A DNA stretch of 64,000 nt from Davidsoniella eucalypti (taxonomy: Eukaryota; Ascomycota; Sordariomycetes; Microascales; Ceratocystidaceae): NCBI GenBank assembly GCA_004009845.1, contig RMBW01000095.1, positions 62,001 to 126,000 on the forward strand. Reading direction: 5' to 3'. The notes under the pieces are model-generated. The model was given only the letters and a program-made list of their open reading frames with translations. It was not told where the DNA came from and ran no database searches. Positions 11,966 through 23,200 of the stretch are shown here, one piece after another. The first letter of the stretch is position 1, and each line of letters starts with the position of its first letter. Position numbers and translations under genes: made by a program.

Positions 11966-13471
11966 TTAGTAACGCGTGATATCACGGCCAAACATCCAGG
12001 TGCTGAACCACGAGAACGGCACCATGAGCTTATTCCGCCAGCTCATGGACTTGGTCAGGTAGGCAGTACGCCACAGGATCCAGGCAGCCTTGCCCTTAAG
12101 ACCATCGGTCTTGGCCTGGTACATGGCGTTCCATGAGCCAACATAGGCCATGACACCGAGGTTATGGAACTTGAAAGGCGCCGGCTCAGCGGAAGGGCCA
12201 GAGACGGCAGCCTTGTTCAGAGCAGCAGCCAGATAGGCAGCCTGCTGCGAGGCGACCTGGGCAGTGGCAGGGTAAGCGGCGCCTTCGACGGCGGTGCAGT
12301 CACCGATAGCAAAGACGCCGGGCAGGGCGGCGCTGGCATCGGAGGCGGTGTCCTGGACCTTGACGCGCAGACGGTCGTCGACAACGATACCGCCGGACCG
12401 AGGGTGGCGCATGACCTTGACCTTGGCGGCATCGCGGAGAACGTCGGGAACGACGAACTCGCCGTCCTGTAGCTTCTTGACGACGGGGTTCTGGGTCAAG
12501 CCGGTCGACCACACGACCAGGCCGGCACCGACCTCGGCGGGCTCCTCCTTGATCTGGAGCCTCAGGATACCCTCCCCGTCCTCGGCGGCACCGGCCTCGC
12601 GACGGATGCCGAGCATGTGGTGCTGGGTCTTGATATCGATGCCCTGGCGCTTGAACAGGTCCATGGCGTAGGAGCTCAGGGCAGCGTCGAACATGGGCAG
12701 AACCTTGGGCGCCACATCGTAGACGGTGATGCGGATCAGGGGGATCAGATCGGGATACAGCTTGACCATGTCCTCGTGGATCAGATCGTGCAGCTCGGCG
12801 GCAAACTCGATGCCGGTAGGACCGCCGCCGACGATGGCGAAGTGAAGCAGCTCGCGGCGCATAGCCTCGTCGGTAGTCGGCAGGGCGGCGCGCTCGAAGC
12901 AGCGCAAGAGACGCAGGCGGATAGCCCGGGCATCGCCGACGTCGCGCAGGAAGAAGGCGTTGTGGCGGACACCCTTGACGCCAAAGGTCTGCGAGTAGGC
13001 ACCGACAGCCACGATCAGCTTGTCGTACGGCACATCGAATAGTCTGCCCTTGACGCCGGACTGGGTGCGGAGTGCTATGGCGGCGGTGGGCGACGACACC
13101 GTCTCGGGCGCCAGGGCACGCTCGTCGCCAATGTTCGACTCGACTGTGATGGTGCGGCAGCGCAGGTCGATCTTGTCGGCCCAGCCCTGGTGGAAGCGGT
13201 CTATGCCGAGGCGGCGCACCGGCTCTGTGACGGCGCCGAACTCGAGCGTCCCGGCCGCGCAGCCGGCTAGAAGCGGCGTGAATACAAAGTGCGAGCGAGG
13301 CGAGATGACGATGCGCTCGTACTTGGCAGGGTCGAGCTTATTAGCGAGGGTGTAGCCGGCCCAGCCGCTGCCCAGAATCACCACGCGCTCGCGGTCTTTC
13401 CTGGCCGGCGTCGAGGCCAGGCTGAAGGCCCGAGCAGTTGCCGGGAGCCGTTTGGACAGCGCGGAGCTCAT
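11966..13471 (-). CDS. Type II (alternative) NADH:ubiquinone oxidoreductase, mitochondrial
   Basis: Single exon, 501 aa. Family (Ndi1/Nde): FAD enzyme that passes electrons from NADH to ubiquinone without pumping protons. Seen: Arg/Ser/Ala-rich mitochondrial presequence (residues 1 to about 27); FAD-binding GSGWAG at 34-39; second dinucleotide fold VGGGPTGIEFAAEL near 213 for NADH; a GVFAIGDC motif, typical of FAD contact, near 390; C-terminal aromatic membrane anchor ending in FGRDITRY, the family hallmark. There is no EF-hand insertion, unlike the calcium-regulated external enzymes, and length matches yeast Ndi1, but matrix versus external facing cannot be decided. The ATG at 13471 is preferred over 13525, whose extra 18 residues look like read-through of the leader. 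Third positions are much richer in G/C than in the surrounding DNA, as in a highly expressed gene. Confidence 0.93.
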   Translation of the reverse strand: MSSALSKRLPATARAFSLASTPARKDRERVVILGSGWAGYTLANKLDPAKYERIVISPRSHFVFTPLLAGCAAGTLEFGAVTEPVRRLGIDRFHQGWADKIDLRCRTITVESNIGDERALAPETVSSPTAAIALRTQSGVKGRLFDVPYDKLIVAVGAYSQTFGVKGVRHNAFFLRDVGDARAIRLRLLRCFERAALPTTDEAMRRELLHFAIVGGGPTGIEFAAELHDLIHEDMVKLYPDLIPLIRITVYDVAPKVLPMFDAALSSYAMDLFKRQGIDIKTQHHMLGIRREAGAAEDGEGILRLQIKEEPAEVGAGLVVWSTGLTQNPVVKKLQDGEFVVPDVLRDAAKVKVMRHPRSGGIVVDDRLRVKVQDTASDASAALPGVFAIGDCTAVEGAAYPATAQVASQQAAYLAAALNKAAVSGPSAEPAPFKFHNLGVMAYVGSWNAMYQAKTDGLKGKAAWILWRTAYLTKSMSWRNKLMVPFSWFSTWMFGRDITRY

Positions 13472-13587
13472 TGCGTGAGGAATAGAAGGAGAAAAAGAAC
13501 AGACGAACGCTAGAAACAAGAGCAAAAAGAAGGGTCAGGGCTGTCTATGTAGAGTCCCGGCAGATATGTGTAAGTCTGTATGTCGTG

Positions 13588-13598
13588 ATATATATATA
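13588..13598 (-). promoter_or_regulatory. TATA element of the NADH dehydrogenase gene
   Basis: An uninterrupted TATATATATA run about 118 bp upstream of the ATG at 13471, in a suitable position for a TATA box. Confidence 0.4.
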
Positions 13599-16500
13599 AG
13601 ACTGCGCTGGATCTCGGCCTCGATAACGCTACACGCTGCCAAACAACAAAATTAGCAGGAGCACTCGGAAGAGAATAAAGAGAAGAAGACGCAAGATGGC
13701 TCGAAAGTAAAATCTAAACAAGAACAAAACGGAGACGTTTCTACTATAGCATCGGACCCTGTGAAGATTCGCACGTGCCCAGCCTAAAATGATGACGTGC
13801 CCGAGAAATTAGTACGTACCTGAAGAAGAGCCCGCACAAATCACAGGCCAGGTAAATAAGCTCAGCACTCTGTACTAGTCTTTTCTTTTTTCTTTTTTTT
13901 TTCTTTTTTCAAGAAAAAGACCCCTTTCTTCCCAGGAGGCTTTTCCGGTATTTCCAAAGCGTCTCAAACTCAAAAATGAAAACCCGAGCTTTTCAGACAA
14001 TCTGAACTCACAAAGTGAAATTCTCATACGTATCTTCTTCTTCACTCAAGCGTGAGTTGAAGCACACTCGGTCATTCATCTCATGCTTCATATGATTCCT
14101 TGATTCTTCTGCACAAAAAAGACTATGGGATCAGGTAAGCTAATCTTTCTTATGTCCTTGTTTTCATAGTGCTGATCCAGGCTTTCATCCGAACCAACCA
14201 TAACATCGGTCTTGCTCGGCATGCTGGGGCTCTTTTTTTCATTTATTTTCCTAGCCTTTCTTTTCTTCCTTGTTTCCCCTTCCCTGGGCAACGGGAATAC
14301 CGAGCTCCGGAGTCTCTCTTTTTCTTTTCTATTTTTGCTTCTTGTCTTCTACCCCGAGTGATTTCCTGATTTGCTTCAGTTTGCAGTTCACTGTGTATCG
14401 GTCTTCATCTGATCCTGCTTTCCGTTTCCCCGGACACAAGCCGTTGTTCTTCCGCTCTATTCGTCTTCTCTTTCCTGGGCCCGGAAATAAATTCTCAGCT
14501 TTGTTTGATATGGCCACCATTTCCGTCAATAAGAATCCAGTAGTTCTCCAGCAACGCCAAATAATAGCGTCTTCCCTGGCTGTTACTCCAGTGTTCCCAG
14601 GAAGAACACTCGATGAAGCTCTCCACGAAAAAAGGCAGGTCCTTGTCTTTTCTTCTGCCTTTTTTAATTTTATGGAATTTTGAACGTCTCGTGAAGCTCA
14701 TGGATCGTGACCCCCAAAAAGGCCCCGTTGTTGGGAATGAATTCCTTGCTCGTTGTGATGTAATACTATATACGTGATCGAAGGAAGCGGAGAGAAAGAT
14801 AAAAGAAAAAGATAGCGTCTAGATCGCGATCATCATGCTGGTTGATGCTCAACAATACGGCACAAAACAAGGTATCTGGTTGTTATACGCGGAGCTTTAG
14901 GGTTAAGGGAAAGGACAGAAGGGAAAAACCCGGACAGGAAGTTTACGGGAAGGGAAAAAATAGGTGGTGCTAATTTGGCTGTGTAAGTCAGCAAAAAAAG
15001 AAGAAGAAAAAAAAAATCCCACCAAAAGGGTGAATGGCATGGATAGATGGAATAGAATGAAGGCCTTTTTTATCTATTTTTTTAGTTGCCTGACTCGTGA
15101 GGCTCTGTTTTCCTAGTTGGCAAGAAAATAAGACTAAGAAAAAAAAAAAGAATATCTACTCTAGACCTGATCTCAAGTAAGCACAAAAACGCCTTGCCGA
15201 ATAAACGAGACAATATACTTGTGTGATATACGTATTTGTTTTTGTCTCTGGCGGTCTTTACAGGGAAACGATAAGCGCACCTCCGAACAAGAAAAACAAC
15301 CAAATGTCCGGTTTGGGGTTACCTTTTTTAATTATTTTTTAATAATGTACAAGTAATGTAGACAAGAATCTGAAAATTATATTGGGGAAAAAAAAAGGCG
15401 CCTGGAACTGCTATTTTGTCCGGTAGGGAAAGTAATTCCTCAAATGAAAGACAGTAGGAAAACAATACAAGTTTTCCTCGGAACAAGAAAGAAAAAAAAA
15501 CCACAATTAAATATTCTTCCTTTTTCTTTAGCTTTCTCATTGGCTGACACAATGTCCCGGGGTTCCACCTTGAGGTCCGACTCCGAACGGACCCGAAAAA
15601 GAAATTAGAAAGAGCAATACGTTGAGATTCCACAAAGACGAACAAAGTTTGGGAGAGATCGCGCCCAAGGAAAAATCAAGCCTATTTTCAATGATACAAT
15701 CATCATGCTCAAAGAGATACGATATATAAGATACAACCACTATTTGTTACGTCAAGTAATGAGCGTTGTATAAAAGCCATCTTACCTCCCCTAAAGACAT
15801 TATCACAGCCCGCTTAGCTCAATATATATCTTTCTTTTCTGTACCTGTTCGAGCCCTAGAAGGAACTATTAAACACTCCTTTTTGGTCTTCATCATGACA
15901 TGTCGTCAGGCATAAATAAGCCTCATAGTTGCATTTTTCTCGTACTTGTCATTTCCGTAGGTACTAGAAAAAAGACCGGGCCACTGTTTTTGTTGACAGG
16001 CACACTCACGTGACTATGAATGCTGCAGCAGCATTTTGGAAAAGAAGGAAGTTCTCAAAGAAGGGTAAATACGGCGTCTATTATTCCAGAAAAGCCTCTT
16101 ATTTTTCTATATATAATCTTAGCCTTCTTATTCTTAGTTATAGTCAAGCTCCGACTCGGAGCTTCTTCCTCCTCTAGGTAAAAAAAAAAAAAAAAAAAAT
16201 TTGGCGCTAAAATTAGATGTCCAGGACTGGGACGGGCTGTATCGTTTATTAAAGGAAAGCATCGGATAACCTGGGATTTTCTTCAACCTTTTTTTATTAT
16301 TGAATAAGAAAAATAATTTAACATTTTCGTTAAAGAGTGTTTTATTTTTCTTTACGGAGGCTCGTCACCGTTTTTTGTTCAATATTTTGTGTATGTTTTT
16401 TTTATATTAATATTGTTTGGTTTACGTAGTAGTAGAAACACAGTATAACTAGTTAGATTTTATTATTATTATTAATTTCTTTTTTGAATATAACAAAAGC

Positions 16501-16646
16501 CGGCGTCGGTCGAGAGCTCGGTGAAAGCCCAAAAAAAGAAAAGGTATTAAATTAGATCCACCAATATCGTCACGCCTAAGACTTATCTATTGACCGAGAA
16601 AATACAAAAGAAAAGAAAAGAGATGGTACACGTCAAGGCTGGATTT
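13599..16646. other. Intergenic, no gene recognised
   Basis: About 3 kb of AT-rich DNA with long A/T runs (for example near 16180-16200) and a 9-bp perfect hairpin around 16148-16166 (AGCTCCGA facing TCGGAGCT). Open frames, the longest 137 codons near 14270-14683, show no recognisable domain. A tRNA-like pair of boxes near 15810-15860 does not fold (see rejected list). Confidence 0.5.
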
Positions 16647-16952
16647 CTAATCGGTTCTTAGCCGCCATGATATATGTAATCCAGGCATCGGATATAATCC
16701 CGGGGCAGAAGATGTAGCTTCCGATAGTGAACCGGCTAAAGAAGAAGGTGAAGGAAAGGAGTTCCGTGATATCTGCGAAGATGATATTAAACTTCCAATG
16801 TCTCTTTCAATATGAACATCATGGTTGACTTGGAAAGTGCTGTAGAAAAGTAGATCGCGCGGAATCAGAGTCGGGTGGAAAATGGCAATGAGGGCAAAGA
16901 TGAAGCCAGCACTAAAAGCGAACAATTGCGTGACGAGATGTAAAGATAACAT
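16647..16952 (-). CDS. Possible small membrane protein, unrecognised
   Basis: Open frame of 101 codons. The N-terminal 30 residues are strongly hydrophobic (signal anchor or signal peptide), followed by a polar Ser/Pro-rich tail; no cysteine pattern or known domain. Support for a real gene: ATG in the context CGCC-ATG and a TATATAAA box about 75 bp upstream. Against: short, no homology I recognise, ordinary composition. It lies 3' of MDN1 on the same strand. Confidence 0.35.
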   Translation of the reverse strand: MLSLHLVTQLFAFSAGFIFALIAIFHPTLIPRDLLFYSTFQVNHDVHIERDIGSLISSSQISRNSFPSPSSLAGSLSEATSSAPGLYPMPGLHISWRLRTD

Positions 16953-17024
16953 GGCGAGATATTGCGTTGTTAGGATGGCAAAGATGGCTGTAGTTCCTGA
17001 TTGAATACCAGGGCGTCTCGCTGG

Positions 17025-17032
17025 TTTATATA
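17025..17032 (-). promoter_or_regulatory. TATA box upstream of the small ORF
   Basis: TATATAAA on the minus strand, 73-80 bp before the ATG at 16952. It is the main reason for keeping that small frame as a candidate gene. Confidence 0.35.
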
Positions 17033-17256
17033 TGAGTTTTGTTTTGTTGACATATCAAGGCGTGGTTCATTCCATGATTGGAATGCAATATTGAAAAGTC
17101 ACGATGTTCGATGACGAAAATGTATACACGGAAATAAATAATATAGACTCAAAAATGCAATATAGAAACCCTTTTTTATATCCCCAAAACGCCCAAACAA
17201 CAAGTACAAACACATAAAAAGGCACTCCAATGAGAAAAATAGAATAAAGAAAGAGC

Positions 17257-20200
17257 TTATGCAGCGACCTCAGCAAACCACGTACGAAGAAGACCAGCTA
17301 AAGCACTGGGAAGATCTTCTAGGTGATGCACTATGAGGTAATACTGGAACGGGAATGTATCCAGATATCTTCCCATGACCACCTGAGCATTGCCATCGGC
17401 GTCCTTAACAAACGACGAGAAGCGCAGGTCGAGAACTGAAGTGCCTCTTGGAGTAGCGCTACTACCACTAGTAGAAGCCATAGGCTGGGCCCGGGCATCG
17501 TCCATGATGATAAAGACGACCATGATACGTTCTTCAGCCGCTTCGCGTAGCAAGCGACGAATAGCATCGTGTTCTCCCGACGGCGTAATACCATCCGACA
17601 GAATCAACGCCAGCTGCCACAGCTCCTCTCCACCACTAACGGGGTTCGCCAACCGCGCCGCACGGAACCGCTCAATCATGGTACGAATCAACAGAACGAC
17701 GTCCGTCCGGTCCTGCGCAAAGCTGAACCGCTGTAAAGCCCGCGCACCTGCATCGGCCGATGAGAACGGCTGAGCCAAGTCGTGTGCGGCGACGACGTGT
17801 TCACCAAAAGAAAGAACACCGACTTGGCCGACTTCGAGGGCAGATAGAGCCCGCGATACCATGACTAGACTCTGGAGGGCTAGTGCGCCAGAACCGCTTT
17901 CGCCCATACTGCGTGAGTCGTCGACGGCTAGGAGGATCTGGTAGGCTCGCTTGGTCGGGATGGCCCGGCGGAGCCAGATCTTGTCGCGCTTGTAGCTCGA
18001 GGCTATGTAGGGGATGATGCGCTTGATGGCTAACCGTTTGCCGGTTCGGAAGGCACCCGAGAGCTTGGTGCTCTGCGACGGCGTCAGGATGAGACGCAGC
18101 TGTGCTGTGAGGGACTGCGAGAGGGCAAAAGTTGACGTCGTGAAGGCATCCCACTGCGAAAGACAATCGGGGAAGTCACGGAGAGAGTCGTTGGCGTCGA
18201 GGTGTGTTTCTGAGAGCTGGATAGAGGTCTCTGTGACGTCCTTGTGATCGGCTGACTCCAAGTCCGAGTCCGAGTCCGGATCGACATCGGCGTCCTCGGG
18301 CTCGTCGGCATCTTGTTTATCGTAGTTGCCCGTGCGTGTCTTGACACCCGAGCGACCGTTATCGTCATCGCGATCACGTGACTCGTTGGCGGCAGCCTCT
18401 TCGTCGGCGTCCTTCATCTGCGCATCCCCATCTTCGGCGTCTTCAGGTGCGTCTTCAGCAGTATGTGCCTCCTCCTCTTCGGCGGGCATCTGAGCCTGCT
18501 TGGGAGCGTTGTCGTCGTCTTCGTGATCAATGGCCATGGCGTCGTCGATAGGCTGAACCTCGTCCTCTGTAGCCGCTCCGATTGCCTGAGCATCCGGAAC
18601 TGCCGCGTCGTCCTGCAGATGCTGGAACTCCTGCTGTTGCATTTCTGGTGCCTCGGCATCGTGTTTGTCTTGCGGAGCTTGTTCCTTGGGCGCATCGTCT
18701 TGGCTATCGTCCGTTGCTGCCTTCTGGATCTCGCGTTTCTGACGGTGCCACTGTTCGAGTGCGTCACCGAGCTTGCGGAACGGCTCCGGCTTGGCGGAAT
18801 CGTCTTCGTTGTTGTCCACATCGTTCTCCGGAGCAGCTGCCGATTCGTCAGGCCGAGTCATGGCACCTTGGGTACCGGACTCTGCTTCTTTTTCATCGGC
18901 AGCAGAGCCTTGGCCACCTGAGTCTTGCATGTCTTTGGCGCCGCTCATGTTCTCGTCGAGATCCATCGAGTTGTCGGTGTTTTGGTCTTGACCGCCTGAC
19001 TGGACTTCGGACGGTGCTGAGTTGTCGGCAGCGGCGTTGGAGTCGTCTTCGGGCTTTTTCTTGTCGTCAGCCTGCTCTTCTTCGGCCTCGGCTTCTGCTT
19101 CTTCGTCTTCAGGCGCATCGACGGGGTCTTCGGTTGGCATATCGATGTCTGCCTCTTCCTCAGCGTCTTCCTCTACGTCGTTTTGATCGTCGGCCGCCTC
19201 TTCGGCCTCACCTGCCTCTGCATCATCTTCAGGCTTGTCTTCATCCTGTGCATCTCCATCCTTGTTCTCCGTCTTTTCGTCCTCGCCCTCTGCGATATTC
19301 TCCTCCTTGTCGGCGTCCATCTCCAGGTCGCCTAGCTCCTCTTCTTCTTCCTCCTCGTGGTCTGTCTCGGCATCGTCCATATCCTGAAGGTCGAGGTCCA
19401 CGTCCTCGGGAGCACCTAAGATTTCTTGCTCCTCGACGTTCTGGTCCTGGTGAATCGCCTCGTCTTGCGCTTGCTGCGCCTCTTCTTCCTCGTCTTCTTC
19501 CTCGCCACCTTCTTCATCGCCATCTTCGGCATTCTTGCTATCGTCCTTCTTGTCGTCTTCACCTTGCTTGCCCTCGGCAGCCATCTCCTCATCATTCTTT
19601 TGCTGACCCTTGGCTTCGTCGCCTTGCTGATCCTTTTCGGCATCGTCTTCGTCGGCACCGTCCCACATCTTCTCGTCAACTGCAGTGGGATCTAGGTCGT
19701 CGACGTCTCCAACTTCATCGTCAACTTCGTCTTCTTCGTCTCCGTCTTCGTCGCCGTCCTTTTCATCTTCGGATCCGGCCGCAGACATATCCTCGCCTTC
19801 GAGCTCTTCCCCTGCCATATCGACGGCATCCTTGTTGTCTTCCATCTCGCCGTCCTTCTTCTCGTTGGGCTCTTGAGCAAGCTCGGTTAGGTCTTCGTCA
19901 GGCTGGATGTCCTTGCTGATATCCTCTGCACCCTCGCCATCGCCTAGACCAGTACCTTCTTCAAGCTTGCCGTCCTCGCCGGCGCCGCCCGCCTTTTCAT
20001 CAGACTTCTCCTGTGGCGAGCAGAAGCCCTTTTGAGCTAGTTGAGCATAGGTACTGCCTAGAGTGAAGCCCATGTAGACAGTAGCAGCGTGCATTTCAAG
20101 AGACCGGTCATATGCTCTACAAACGATCAGGGCATACTGCGCTAGAATTGGCGCTGCCAGGTTCATGAGGACAGAAATAGCAGCTTGGGTCTCCGGGGAA

Positions 20201-23200
20201 GAGACATTGGTAACAGCAGCCATTTGTGTCGTGATTTTGGCTAGGTTAACGTCGATCTCGGAAGCGCGAAGGGCAGCAAACATGGCAGTTGTCGTCTTGT
20301 TAGCTGTAGCAAACCAGCCAGGAGTCGGTAGCTCAGCATTAAGAATAGGCAGCTGAGTAGCCGTCTTCTTGTAAGCTTCGACAGCAACCAGAGCCTTGTC
20401 ACATAGGGCGCTGAGTGAAGCCGCAAACTCTGAGAGTGAAAGAGGGTGTTCTTGAGAAGTAACACCGATAGGGGAGGTAACTTCTAGAGAAGTCCAGTGT
20501 AGCAGCTGGTCAAGCACGAAGCTCAAGTCATGGCGAGCCTTGACCAACTCAGTGACGTCAGCAGCAAACTCGACACTTTTGGTAGATAGTTCACTACGAA
20601 GATCCAAAGCTGGCTGAGATGAGAGCCCGCTAGGCAGAAGAAGAAGCGCCTTCTCGCGTGCCTGAAGATCCAAAAAGACCTTGAGCCACGTCTCCAGCGT
20701 CGTCTTTGCCTTTGAGTTATCACAGCCACCGAGAGTTGCATGAACATTGACCAACTGAGCCGCAAAACCCAACATCTCTACAAGCCAAGCCAGATCACGA
20801 ACCTGCTTAACATTGCGTGCCTGGGGGACTACGAGCGATGAAGACGCCATTGTCTCCGCCAAGTTCTTGGTGGTCTGAACACGTGCTTCAAGGGCCAACA
20901 TCTTACGGCCGGCCGAGGCTAGAGAGCGGCGCTGGCTGATACTCAGCGCAAGAACGCCCTCTAGGAAGCCAACACAGCGAGCTACCTCGCCTCCCGTCAA
21001 CTCAGCGTGGTGATCGTGTGGAGTGCGACGAACGCGCGGCAATAGATCGACCAGCTTATGCCAGTAAAAGTCTGTAGCATCGGCTGCATCTGTGCCCGCG
21101 GCCAACGACTTGGTAGTTGCTAACACGAGAGCGGAAGAAGCCTGTGCGGCTAGAGCGTCGGTACCGTGGTGGTAACGCAGACCCATATCCTTGAGGTCCT
21201 TGAGTGTGTCGGCAAACAACTTGCGCTTGCGGGCCTTGAGATGCTTGACGGCATCCTTGTTCTCCTCTGTCAGGAACTCGGGTGTCTCCTTGCGAAGCTC
21301 CGTGGCTGACTCGACTAGCGAGGCAAGGAAGCCGTTGAGAGAGGTGGCCGCCGACGAATCAGCAGGTAGAGATGCGGCCTTGGCCATTAACGCGACAGTC
21401 TTGGGAGCGTTTGAAAGACGGCGATGGTCCTTCAGGAACTCAGTAGCTTCCTTGGAATCAGCTATAGCCTGAGGAGAGGCAAGTATTTCAGCAACACCTA
21501 TCTCCGTAGCCGCTGTGAACACCGGTACTTGAGTCTTCTCATCGGGGATACCACGCTCGATCACGGGCGCCATAGGCTGGGCCAAAACGCCACGGAACTT
21601 GCGCACGTGCTTGAAAAGCTTCTGGTGACTCTTACGAGCCGACTCTCTCAGGGCTGAGATATTGGTATCCTTCCAGCTGGCGAGCTTGACGTCCATCTTC
21701 ATCTGCTTTTCGATAGGTGCACGACCGCGAGCAATCGTTTCCGAGATAGCTGTGCTGAAACGCTTCATCATGTCGATGAAGTTGCCTAAAGCGCCGTGGA
21801 CACTAGATAGAGCGGGATACGCTGGAAGCATGAGCTCGAGGTGCTTCTGTAGAGCACGTAAGAGATCCAGACGGGCAGCAAACTGGCCAATGGGCGCCGT
21901 AGAAAAGTACATCTGTAGATCGCTCACTAGTGTGGCCGTGTAGTTTTCCAGGTCTTCGGCCGGTCCTTCTAGCAAAGCTCCAGGGACCGCAATAACGGCC
22001 TGGTAAGCCACAAACCACCAAGACCGGGCATCGTCCTGGCACTTGCGTACCTCCATATCCAGTAGCTTAGCCCAAGTAGTCAGTTCCAAACTGCGCCAGC
22101 GTGTGATAGTGCTTGTCAAGCTCTCATATAGCGTCGGGGCTAGATAGGTCCGGCTGACAAAGCCGCCGTACTGCCATTCGTAGACGACACCGTGCAGCTG
22201 CTCGACTTTAGGCAGGAGGCAAGCTAAGGGCTCGGTATGGCCAAGCTCTAGAAGCTTATCACAGCGAAGTATGACGTCCTTGATTGGCTGCATATGGCCA
22301 ATTTCATCTTCGCGCTGAAGAGCACGGAAGCGTGTCTTAACACGGTCAACAAGAGCCACGATAGCACGAGCCTCGGACAAGTGTGATGTGGCGTAGAAGT
22401 TGTACTGGGCCGGGGTAGTAGTGCTCATTATGGTGTCTAGACTATCATGTACGTCAAGTAGAGCGGCAGGAAGTAGACGGCTTGAGACGGGCCGACGACC
22501 AGAGTTTACTGATTTCACTTCTTCTCTGTTCTCTTCGGGTTCCCATCGGGCTACTTCAGCAAGCGTAGGAGCGGCCTTACGACCGACAGTTTTGATGAGC
22601 TCGCGTAAAGCATTGGCTGCTCCAGGATGGTTGAGAAGTAGGTTATAGTGGGCATCAGCAACACGAATAGACGTCTCACGCACTCTCAGGCGGTTAGCGA
22701 AAGCAGTCTCGGGCTTCTTGATCTCCTTAGGGATCACATTTCCATGCTCGTCTTCCTCATCTTCAAATGTCGGGAACAGCTCGTTGAACTCTTCTTCGTC
22801 ACGTTCAACTTCATCTTCGAAGCTACCCTTGAAGTGGAACACGCTTTGGTTCGCAGCTTCTTCCTTTTGGTCAGCCTCGAGCTTCTTTTTCCAATCCTCA
22901 AACAGTCCATGGAAGCACTGGAATACAGCTTCGCGACCACCGCTGTCTAACGAATCAACACCCTCAATGGATGCCGCTAGGGTAGCACGCTGTAGGAACT
23001 CAAACGAGGCTCGGGCACCCTTAGAAGCAGCCAAAGGCGCATCCGGGCTGGTAGCACCCAGGAAAGGCGTCGCAGCCATCAAAGACAGCGCCAAGTTATC
23101 CTCTGTATAGTTAGTGGCAGAAGTTTCGGCAAAGGCACTAGAGCATAGCGAGAGACCGACTTGTAGACAGCGCAGCATATTGACTGCTGGGCGAATCATG

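Noticed and set aside
14270..14683. 137-codon plus-strand frame
   Set aside because: Phe/Ser/Leu-rich first half looks like pyrimidine-rich intergenic DNA; no family, no convincing splice context. A short gene starting near 14510 cannot be fully excluded.
15808..15862. tRNA-like sequence with TAGCTCA (box A) and TGTTCGAGCCC (box B)
   Set aside because: The would-be acceptor arms do not pair and no anticodon stem forms around the AT-rich middle.
18582..19919. 445-codon plus-strand open frame opposite the acidic region of midasin
   Set aside because: It is the antisense of GAG/GAC/GAA-rich codons that encode the Asp/Glu tract; its Arg/Leu/Pro-rich product is an expected shadow.
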